DNA from: Anodontia alba
Lineage: Eukaryota; Mollusca; Bivalvia; Lucinida; Lucinidae
Reading direction: 5' to 3'
Length of the DNA stretch: 64,000 nt
NCBI GenBank assembly: GCA_964016985.1
Contig: OZ024836.1
Location: forward strand, 39,986,803 to 40,050,802
Part shown: positions 55,690-64,000 of the stretch, piece after piece
How positions within the stretch are numbered: the stretch's first letter is position 1
Layout of the letters: each line of letters begins with the position of its first letter
The notes under the pieces: model-generated
What the model saw: the letters and a program-made list of their open reading frames with translations, nothing else
What the model was told of the DNA's origin: nothing
Databases searched by the model: none
Program-made: the position numbers and the translations under genes

Positions 55690-56712
55690 ATTTTGTAAGT
55701 TGGGTGAAGGGGCATAACATCTAACAAAATACCTTTTTGGTAGCACTGGATTCAGAAAGGATGCTGAAATGATAGGCGTTAAACTACATATTGAGAGTTA
55801 ATCATTAAAAGTGCAAATGATTTTTTTACCTGTTGCCTTTCGTCTTTCGCCTGCTTCAGATGTTTTCTATTTTAACAAAAAAGGAAATAAAAATGTAAAA
55901 TTAACAAATAAAAGTTACATGAGTTGAAATAGTTGGAAAACATATTATGCCCTTTTCGGGCCTATATTATCTAGCCCGATGCGACTTGATAACTGAGCGT
56001 GTTTAGATATATGTGAAATATAAACTTTATGAGATAAACACAACGTGCAAAAGCAAAATCTTATCTTTCGTGCCCATATACGCAATGCATACAATGCGCC
56101 ATAAACTTACACCGAAATGAATGTACGCCAAACTGAGTGTTTCTCACCAATACTTAATGCTAATTGGCCCAACTTACGCTGTGATTCCGGAAATCACATG
56201 AACAAAACGTTCTACATAAGCTGTCGCATGACCGGACCAATGAACGATGATTTCCTCTACTGGTCGCCCTTCCTCAACCACGCCGCACTTTGTTGCTTTA
56301 TAGATCATAACCCGGAGCGGGCAGATCGAACCAGGAAAATTCGAGAGAGCTATTGGATCCGACGTCTGAACACTCTACAACAATATGGTATATCGTTTCT
56401 TAGTCATGGCATGCGACAGCTTATGTGGAACGTTTTGTTTGTGGTGTTGACAGGAAAAATATAACCTTTTTTACTTTTTGCACGCTGTGTTTATCACGTA
56501 GTGTTTACATTTCATATATATCTAAACACGCTCAGTTATCAAGTCGCCGCGGGCTAGATAACATAGGCCCGAAAAGAACATAATCTGTTTCCAACTATTT
56601 CAACGCATGTACCTTTTATTTATAAAGTTTACTTTTTTAAAAAAACAGAAAACTTCTGAAGTAGGCGAAAGGCCTGAGGTGAACGAATCATTTGCACTGT
56701 TAATGATATATT
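55690..56712. mobile_element. foldback element M, copy 2 (GIY-YIG-like trace inside)
   Basis: The inverted arms lie at about 55805-56090 and 56450-56705. Shared blocks include TGCCCTTTTCGGGCCTA on the left and its complement on the right, and GTGTTTAGATATATGTGAAA. Between the arms, 56300-56395 encodes IDHNPERADRTRKIRESYWI then RRLNTLQQYGIS, which resembles the C-terminal part of the GIY-YIG endonuclease of Penelope-like elements (R..E.YWI..L.T....G). The right arm contains the block ctgaagtaggcgaaaggcc. A Penelope-derived foldback is my best reading. Confidence 0.5.
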
Positions 56713-57137
56713 ACTAAGAAAGGAACTTAATTATTTTTTTCTTAATTCAATTTATGTTTGCTTTTATTCTCATTTTAGCACTTTAAAGCAATGAAATTTT
56801 AAATGAGCTTGTCACCTGTAAACCAGGCCTTGTCTAATAAAACACTAGCGTGTCTGGCAACTGTCATTAAATTGGACGATAAAACATGCCTTAATGAAAT
56901 TTCCATCGTCAATATTAGCTTTGGGTGCTTCATGTGAAGAGGTACGAGGGTACTCGTCAGACTTTCAATAAGCTGTCATGCAAGGACTTATTTTTTGCAT
57001 TTCATAATAGGCATATTATCAAAATCTTATTAACTTTTCGCAAAATGAAAGTATCTGAAGTTTATTTTGCGTAAAGGTATTACAAATGCAGCAAAATACT
57101 TTGCATAATGTAAACTTTAGTTTCGAATTTTACCCAT
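56713..57137. other. no feature recognised
   Basis: A+T-rich spacer before the tandem family A copies. Confidence 0.5.
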
Positions 57138-58178
57138 CATTACGAAAACACGCCTATTCAAATATATTGAAAATTTTACAATAAAAAAAAAAGGAAAATT
57201 TTCAGTAAAATATTCTGATATTTTTCATATTTCTGCTCAAAACATAGGTTGTGAGTACTTGTTAGAACCGCCTCGACGAGCTAACGAGTACCCGCAATCT
57301 ATTTTTTTGAGCAAAAATAAGAAAAATAATGTATACCCCTGTAAACCCTAGATTAACTATATAAAAATGGGGTTTAAGGGGGTCAAAATTATATAAGCAT
57401 ATTTTCATGATGTTACGTAAACACGTCATCTGTGTAATGTAAAGCCCCTTGATCTCCTTTAATGTTTTGCATAAACCTAAACAAAATGTGCTTTCAAATG
57501 CTGTATGCACTCTGCTTTCCATAACATTACAAAAACATGCGTATTCAAATATACTGAAAATTTTACCATCAAAAAATGAAAATTTTCAGATAAAAAAATT
57601 CTGATATTTTTCATATTTCTGCTCAAAACATAGATTGTTGGTACTCGTTAGAACCGCCTCGACGAGGCGGTTCTAACGAGTACACACGATCTATGTTTTT
57701 GAGCAAAAATAAGAAAAATAATGTATACCCATGTAAACCCTAGATTTACTATATAAAAATGGGGTTTATGGGTGTCAAAATTATATAAGCATGTTTTCGT
57801 GATGTTACGTAAACAAGTCGTCTATGTAATGTAAAGCCCCTTGATCTCCTTTCATGTTTTTCGTAAACCTAAACAAAATGTGCTTTCAAATTCTGTATGC
57901 ACTGTGCTTTCCATAACATTACAAAAACAAGCGTATTCAAATATACTGAAAATTTTCAGATAAAAAAAAAATTCTGATATTTTTCAAATTTCTGCTCAAA
58001 ACATAAATTGTTGGTACTCGTTAGAACCGCCTCGACAAGGCGGTTCTAACGAGTACCCATAATCTATGTTTTTGAGCAGAAATAAGAATAAATAATGTAT
58101 ACCCCTGTAAATCCCAGTTTTATTATATAAAAGTGAGGTTTAAGGGGGTCAAAATTATATAGGCAGGTTTTCGTGATG
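57138..58178 (+). mobile_element. three tandem family A copies with duplicated flank
   Basis: Copies at 57138-57412, 57525-57804 and 57917-58178. The ~112-bp spacer after copy 1 (TTACGTAAACACGTCATCTG ... GCTTTCCATAA) recurs after copy 2, so copy plus spacer was duplicated head to tail with a period of about 392 bp. The copies differ by point changes and small deletions. Confidence 0.87.
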
Positions 58179-58520
58179 AATATAGTTTAATGACCCATAA
58201 TGCCTTCATTTACTGGAGTCTGGTAAGGTGGAAACGCTGTCATAAATTAGAAGAGAATGTTTCACATAGGTGTGTTAATGTAATGTTTTGCGGCAAACTG
58301 CATGCCTGTTTTCAACTGTCCTGGAGGATAGCTTTGCTTTCCTTCTTTTAAAAACTGCTCTACAGTTTACCGAATCTCAGACTGAATGCCGGCTCCCGCA
58401 TCAGTTTGTTTCAAACGTTTGATGCCTGACTTTGGCTTACTTTGGCTGTCTGTGGCCATGATCCAACTTGTGGTTTTCTTTGCCACTGGTCTTAGATTAC
58501 AATTGAATCTTCTACTTTAT
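58179..58520. other. no feature recognised
   Basis: Unique-looking sequence before the array element head. Confidence 0.45.
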
Positions 58521-61500
58521 AAGCTCACCTGCAGCTTTGCTCTAGGTTAGCTTATGCCATGGCCTGTTGTCCGTCGTCCGTCTGTCCGTCATTTCACATT
58601 TTCGACAGCTCTTTCAGAACCATAAGTTGGATTTAGCTGAAACTTGGTGGGGGCATTGTGGCAACATGGAGATTCAGAATTGTTAAAATCGTTCCGTTCC
58701 GATATCCAAGATGGCCACTATTGATGCCATATTGAAATTCTTCAAACGAAATTTTCTCCCAAACCGTAACTCGGATTGAGCCAAAACTTGATAGGAGACA
58801 TCACAGTGACACGGAGATTCAGAATTACTATAATCCTTTCGTTCCGATATCCAAAATGCGGCCATCTTGAAGCTCTTCAAACGACATCTTCTCCCAAACC
58901 ATGTCAGATTGCGCTGAAACTTGATGGGAGGCATCGGGTAGACATGGAGATTCAGAATTGCTAAAATCACCCCGTTCCGATGTCAGAGATGGCCGCCATG
59001 GCAGCCATCTTATAATTCTTTAAACGACATCTCCTCCCAAACCATAAGTCGGACTGAGCAAAAACTGAATGGGAAGTATCAACGTGACACAGAGATTCAG
59101 AATTGCTAAAGTCCTTCTGTTTTGATATCCAAGATGGCCGCGGCCATCTTGAAAGTCTTCAAACGACATCTCCTCCCAAACCATATGTCAGATTGAGCCA
59201 AAACTTGATGGGGGGCATTGGAGCATTATAGAGATTCAAAATTGCTAAAATCGTTCCGTTAAGATATCCAAGATGGCTGCCATGGCAGTCATCTTGAAAT
59301 TGTTCAAACGACATCTCCTCCAAAACCGTAGGTAGAATAGAGCCAAAACTTGATGGGAGGCATCGGAGCGATATTGAGATTCAGAATTAGTAAAAGTGTT
59401 CCGTTCCGATATCCAAGATGGCCGCCATCTTGTTTTTTTTTTTAAAACGGCATCTCCTCCCAAACTGTAAGTTGGGTTGAGCATAAACTTGATGGGAAGC
59501 ATCGGAGCAACATAGAGATTCAGAATTGCTCATATAGTTCCGTTTGGCTATCTAAGATGGCCGCCTGGGCGCCATCTTGAAAATCTTGAAACCCCATCTG
59601 CTTCTGAAAAAAGGTAAGAGAAAAGTCCAGGGAGTGCCACAATCACAAACCGCAGCCCTTCCCAGACCCCAAGAGGAAGAGGAAACCGACAAATCTAAAG
59701 AAGCACAAACCGAACAAACGTACGAAAAGCACTAAGATTAGCTCTCTCTTCCCAAAGCGAGGTAATCGCAATACTAAAAGGACTGAAAAACACAAGAACA
59801 AAATGACACACGGAAAGACATACAACAAATCGCCTCGTAGAATAAACCACAAAGCAACAAAGAGTAAGACTAACACCGGGACCACCGCCTTAGAAAGGTC
59901 GGTAGAGCAAACCACCGGGGGGTTTAAAGCACTTTTACAGCTAGCCAACTTCACCCTGGGTCCCGATGCCACTCTTAATCACAACAAGTAAAACAGAAAG
60001 CAAAATTGGCAGCTGTTGAAGGTGGCCAAAATGCTAGCATCACAAAAGTAGAAAAACAGAAAGCAAAGTGGGCAGCTGTTGAAGACGGTGACCACAATGC
60101 TAGCATCACAACACATACAGAAAAAAAAACTACAAAGAGTAAGAACAACACCAGGACCACCGCCTTAGAACGGTCAGTAGGAAAAAAAAAACTACCGGGG
60201 GGTTTTAACCCTAAGTCAGATTAAGCCCAAACTTGGGAGGCATTGGAGCCATATTGAGATTTTGATTTGCTAAAATCATTCCGTTCCAATATCCAAGATG
60301 GCCGCCATGTCAGCCATCTTGAAAACATTCAAACAACATCTCCTCCCAAACTTTAAATCGGATTGAGCTGAAACTTGATGGGAGGCATCGGAGCAACATA
60401 GAGATTCAGAATCGTTTACTTCTGATATCCAAGATGGCCCCCATGGTGGCCATTTTGAAAATCTTCAAACCATCTCTGATCCCAAACGGTAAGTCCGAGT
60501 GAGCGCAACCTTGGTTGGAGGCATTTAGGTGACATCGAGATGTAGATTTGTTAAATTGGTTCAGTTCCAAAATCCAAGATGGCCGTCATGGTGGCCAGCT
60601 TGAAAATCTTGAAACGACATCTGCTCTGGAACGGTAAGTCGGATTAAGCTGGAACTTGGTGGGAGGCTTTGGAGAGACATAGAGATTCAGAACTGCTAAG
60701 TTTGTCCCATTCCGACATCCAAGATGGCCGCCAAGGGACCATCTAGAAATTCTTCAAAGAAATCTTCCATACCGTAATGAGGTGATGGGAGGCATCGGAG
60801 TGACATAGAGATTCAGAATTGCTAGAATAGTTCTGGTCTCAAATCTGAGATGGCCTCCGGTGGGGTGGGTGGGGGGATGGGATCTTGAAAAATCTTCAAA
60901 CCTCATCTGCTCCAGAATGGTAAGTCAGATTGAGCAAAAACTTGGTGGGAGACATTGAGGTGTAATGGAGATTCAGAATTGCTAAAAACATTTTGTTACG
61001 ATATTCAGAATGGCCGCCACTGCAGCCATCTTGAAGATACTCTTTTGTTAATTCACCAGCTTATGCAAAGGATCAGCTTATGCCATGGTCTGTAAACCAT
61101 AATCCTCCCTCATCCGTATGTCTGTCAATCACTTTTCACATTTTCGACATCTCCATCAGAATCTAATGCGTCCATCTGAAAGTCATCAATTGTTATCAAG
61201 TCGGATGTAGCAGAAACTCGGTGGACGGCATCGGGGCAGGATCGAGATTTAGAATTGCTAAATGGTTCCGTTCTGATATCCAAGATGGCCACCATGGTAG
61301 CCACTTTGAAAATCTTCAAATCACATCTGCTACCAAACGTTAAGTCTGATTGAGCTTAAACATAATGGGAGGCATTGGGGTGTGGTGGAAATTCAGAATT
61401 GCTTAAATCGTTCTGTTCAAATGTTCAAGTTGGCCGCCATCTTGCATTTTTTCAAACCACATCTCTTCCTCAAACAGTAGGTCAGATTGAGCCGAAACTT

Positions 61501-61640
61501 GATGGGAGGCATCTGGGTGACATGGAGATTTAGAATTGCTAAATCGTTAAGTTCCAATATCGAAAAAGGGGCCATGGTAGCAGCTTTGAAATTCTTCAAA
61601 CAACATCATTATGAATTCCTAAAGGCAATCTGATCTGATA
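58521..61640 (+). mobile_element. type K element with long tandem array
   Basis: Head AAGCTCACCTGCAGCTTTGC then CCGTCGTCCGTCTGTCCGTC, followed by up to twenty units of mostly 133-145 bp. Units share AGATTCAGAATTGCTAAAAT, CCGATATCCAAGATGGCCGC and AACTTGATGGGAGGCATCGG; starts include 58671, 58816, 58949, 59094, 59233, 59378 and 59517. A second GTCTGTCAATCACTTTTCAC block near 61119 suggests two joined copies. It is interrupted at 59.6-60.2 kb. Confidence 0.75.
59597..60213 (+). mobile_element. unidentified A+C-rich insert in the array
   Basis: Strongly purine/A-rich strand unlike the array. It contains two internal direct repeats: AAAGAGTAAGACTAACACCG with GGACCACCGCCTTAGAAAGG (from about 59868) recurs from about 60134, and AAAACAGAAAGCAAAATTGG with GCAGCTGTTGAAGGTGG (from about 59991) recurs near 60052. 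Short frames exist on both strands but none shows a recognised motif. Probably a retroposed fragment. Confidence 0.5.
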
Positions 61641-62133
61641 GCCAAGATGGCCACCATGGCACAATGTAACATATCATGATCAGCCTAATCCAGGAGAGCG
61701 ATTTCTGACCCACTTTGGCCTCTAGTTTTATTTGGGCCCCCCACCCCCTAACACACACACAACACCTAAGGGGAGGGAGGGGCATATTGGTTTTTGGGAC
61801 GCGGATCCCGTTGCAAAATATCTTGTGAACCAGTTGTTGGTTTCTTACCAAATTTCCATGAGTAAAATATTGGGACATTAATAAAGAACTGATTAGATTT
61901 TGATGACCTTGACCTAATTTTCAAGGTCACAGCAGTAGAAAAACTGAAAATGTGGTGAGGGACATCTGTTTTCCCTGAAAAAGATACTACTTGCTGTTTT
62001 GTGAATATTTTTGTTTTACCGTGATGATTCACTAATGACGCAAATAATCCTACACGGACCGAGCACATACACGGTTCTGTAATTTTGAGCTGCGTTGGAA
62101 ATGAGGGCGAGCTAGCGACCGTATCAAGCTAGT
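61641..62133. other. no gene; AGGTCA-type sites and CA-rich patch
   Basis: CCCCACCCCCTAACACACAC near 61740 and the pair TGACCTTGACC / CAAGGTCAC near 61899-61929 (an inverted pair of AGGTCA-type half-sites). Otherwise nothing recognised. Confidence 0.45.
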
Positions 62134-62754
62134 CATTACGAAAATAAGCCTATTCAAATACATTGAGAATTTTACCACCAAAAAATGAAAACTTTCAGAT
62201 GACAAATTCTGGTAGTTTTCATATTTCTGCTCCAAACATAGATTGTGGGTACTCGTTAGAACCGTCTCGCCAATGCGGTTCTAACGAGTACCCACAATCT
62301 ATGTTTTTGAGCAGAAATAAGAAAATAATGTATATCCCTGTAAACTCCAGTTTTACTGTATAAAAGTAGGGTTTAAGGGGTCAAAACTATATACAGTCGA
62401 ACTTCAGTGATACCATGGAAAACTGTTCGAGCCATGGGTAGTTCGAGCCAATGAAGGTTAATCATGGCGCCAGGTCGGGAAGCAAATATCATTAATGCTG
62501 GAAAATCTATCGATCTTCAACACAATAATTGTATGTTGAGTGTACCCATTAGAATCGCCTCGAAGAAGCGATTCTAATGAGTACACACAACATACAATTT
62601 TGTGATAAAATAAGAAAATTTCCTTAAATATTTGTTTTATTAAGCTATTGGAAGAATTTCGTAAGGACTCAAAAACGAGTTCGAATTAGCCATGGTAAAC
62701 GAGCCATCGGTGTTCGAGCTATCGAGGTTCGACTATAGGCGTATTTTCGAGATG
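62134..62754 (+). mobile_element. family A MITE split by family B
   Basis: Starts CATTACGAAAATAAGCC with a complete hairpin, breaks at AAACTATATA (TA 62392-62393), and resumes after the family B element as TAGGCGTATTTTCGAGATG. Confidence 0.88.
62394..62735 (-). mobile_element. family B MITE inside family A
   Basis: Starts CAGTCGAACTTCAGTGATAC and ends GAGGTTCGACTA, TA on both sides (62392-62393 and 62736-62737). Hairpin core CATTAGAATCGCCTCGAAGA. Confidence 0.9.
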
Positions 62755-62841
62755 TGAGGATCCCCAGTAGTTGTTTCTGCTGACAATTCCATGGCGTTGC
62801 TTCTGTTGCAGTTCTTCGTTGCATATCGATTATTGCAACTA

Positions 62842-63506
62842 CAGTGGAAGCTCGAACACCGATGGCTTGTTTACCATGGCTAATTCGAACACGTTTTTTA
62901 GTCCCTACGAAATTCTTACGATAGCTAAAGGACACTAATATTTACGTAAATGTTCTTATCTTATCATGAAATTGTATGTTGTGTGTGTTCATTAGAATCG
63001 CCTCATGCAGGCGATTCTAATGAGTACATTCAACGTACCATTAGTGTATGGAATATCGGAAGTATTTCCCTAAATTACCGTCATTTCCTCCCTGATCTGG
63101 AGTCTCGGTGGCTCAGTTGGATGCGCCGTCCGACTGGAGACCAGGAGGTCGCGGGTTCAACCCCCGCCGAGGTCGGCAACATTCTTCCGTGGAGATTGAT
63201 CATGAAATATTTTCTACGGTCATTCTCTCCCTTCCGCTGATTCAAGAAGGGCAGTTGTCAGTTTCTGGCGAAATAATGTGCACAATACCGCTTAACCGCT
63301 TAGAGGACTAAGCCTGCCCAGTAAACGTGTGGTTAGGTAAACTGACCGCGCTCGACATGACCCCATTGGGTTGACTGGGCCGTAAAACCTCAACACAAAA
63401 CAAAAACTGACCTGGAGTCATGATTAACCCTCAGTGGCTCAAACTACCCATATCTCGAACTAATTTCCATAGTCCCAAAGATGTTCGAGCTATTTAAGTT
63501 CGACTG
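62842..63506 (+). mobile_element. family B MITE split by a SINE
   Basis: Starts CAGTGGAAGCTCGAACACC and ends TTTAAGTTCGACTG. Hairpin core CATTAGAATCGCCTCATGCA. The SINE at 63104-63407 sits in its right half. Confidence 0.87.
63104..63407 (+). mobile_element. tRNA-derived SINE (type 1), full length, inside a family B copy
   Basis: A box TGGCTCAGTTGGATGCG, B box GGGTTCAACCCCC, the usual body, and tail CGTAAAACCTCAACACAAAA. The target duplication is CTGATCTGGAGT (63092-63103) against CTGACCTGGAGT (63408-63419), with one mismatch. It splits the family B copy at 62842-63506, so it is younger than that element. Confidence 0.92.
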
Positions 63507-64000
63507 TTTGTCGTTGTATCTATTTCATTGACCTCCTCATCTCATTTTCTTTCGTAGCATCGGGAAGGCTGGGCTTCTTGATGGTGACCTTTCCTTCAAG
63601 TTGGAAATAACATTTTTATTATGATTAGCAGAGACTCCATTACGTGAAACACGTCTTGTATACATTTAAACTCTAGCATTCTGTAAGCTAAAACACCTAA
63701 TGAAAAGTTGTCATTTTTTATTCTATTTTTCGTAGAATATAATGCTTGACACTTTATTCAAATTGTTACTATCGGAGGCAAATTAAATGAACTGTCATCT
63801 CATTCACTTCGAGAAATACAAAAACAGCCTTTCAATTTTCTGCTTTTATTTATAATCAGCCAGTTAACGTTTAAACTTTCAACCTTGAGACCTCTCTAAT
63901 ACGCTTGCACAAATTTAGGCTCCGCCCTTTTCAGTGGGCGGTTGATCAATAGAAGTCATTCCTAAATATTTCTAGGATTTATAGACAACCTTTATCAGGT
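63507..64000. other. no feature recognised
   Basis: Unique-looking A+T-rich sequence to the window edge. Confidence 0.5.

Overview
This window looks like non-coding DNA from a metazoan, most likely a marine bivalve mollusc. It is A+T-rich, has long (TA)n, (TG)n and (TC)n microsatellites and tRNA-derived SINEs, and is packed with foldback elements, hairpin repeats and tandem arrays of the style common in bivalve genomes. The bivalve assignment is an inference from repeat style; no host gene is present to confirm it. I see no host gene that I can name, no tRNA or rRNA gene, no CRISPR array and no operon. The only intact protein-coding gene is a mariner transposase at 45.9-47.0 kb. Other coding traces are decayed: a second mariner copy (24.1-25.2 kb), a Penelope-like reverse transcriptase (13.5-14.3 kb), the C-terminus of a non-LTR retrotransposon (36.8-37.4 kb), a GIY-YIG-like tail inside a foldback element (56.3 kb) and an unrecognised decayed frame (33.2-33.6 kb).

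Family names below are mine. Family A is a ~280-bp foldback MITE with ends CATYACGAAAACAYGCC and a long central hairpin; about 33 copies or fragments run from end to end of the window. Family B (~350 bp, ends CAGTCGAACYTC), family C (ends CAGTYGACTCTCG) and family D (ends CAGTTAACCCTCG) have TA target duplications where both flanks can be read (B1, B6, C) and look like pogo/Tigger-type MITEs. Family F is a foldback related to 'ggctccatattc'. The H hairpins (~65-200 bp palindromes built on AAACAGTGTAGA or on TGATCAG) crowd the 39-52 kb part. Family K and similar elements begin with a terminal hairpin and a GTCCGTC tract and carry tandem arrays of ~115-330-bp units (10.7-12.7, 19.7-22.5, 34.2-36.0, 52.7-53.2 and 58.5-61.6 kb). 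A 2.7-kb element with ~0.9-1.1-kb inverted arms lies at 28.9-31.6 kb.

Region by region: 0-9 kb holds A and B copies, a tandemly amplified A cluster at 3.2-4.3 kb and a full-length SINE. 9-14.3 kb holds a GC-rich minisatellite, family F, X-box-bearing tandem repeats, a SINE and the Penelope fossil. 15-23 kb holds microsatellites, A and B copies, three SINEs, and an array element inserted into an A copy and itself interrupted by a retrotransposon 3' end. 23.8-25.5 kb is family C split by a dead mariner. 25.5-33 kb holds A copies, H and B elements and the giant inverted repeat. 33-38 kb holds the decayed frame, the AGGTCA-rich array and LINE debris. 38-52 kb is hairpin-rich and contains the live-looking mariner nested in an A copy. 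52-64 kb holds arrays, the foldback with the GIY-YIG-like trace, tandem A copies and a final stack of A, B and SINE insertions.

The nesting gives a relative order: A copies are interrupted by B, mariner and array elements; B copies are interrupted by SINEs; arrays are interrupted by LINE-like 3' ends. The most unusual signal is that families A, B and D, whose ends are unrelated, share one central hairpin core (GTTAGAAYCGCCTC and its complement).
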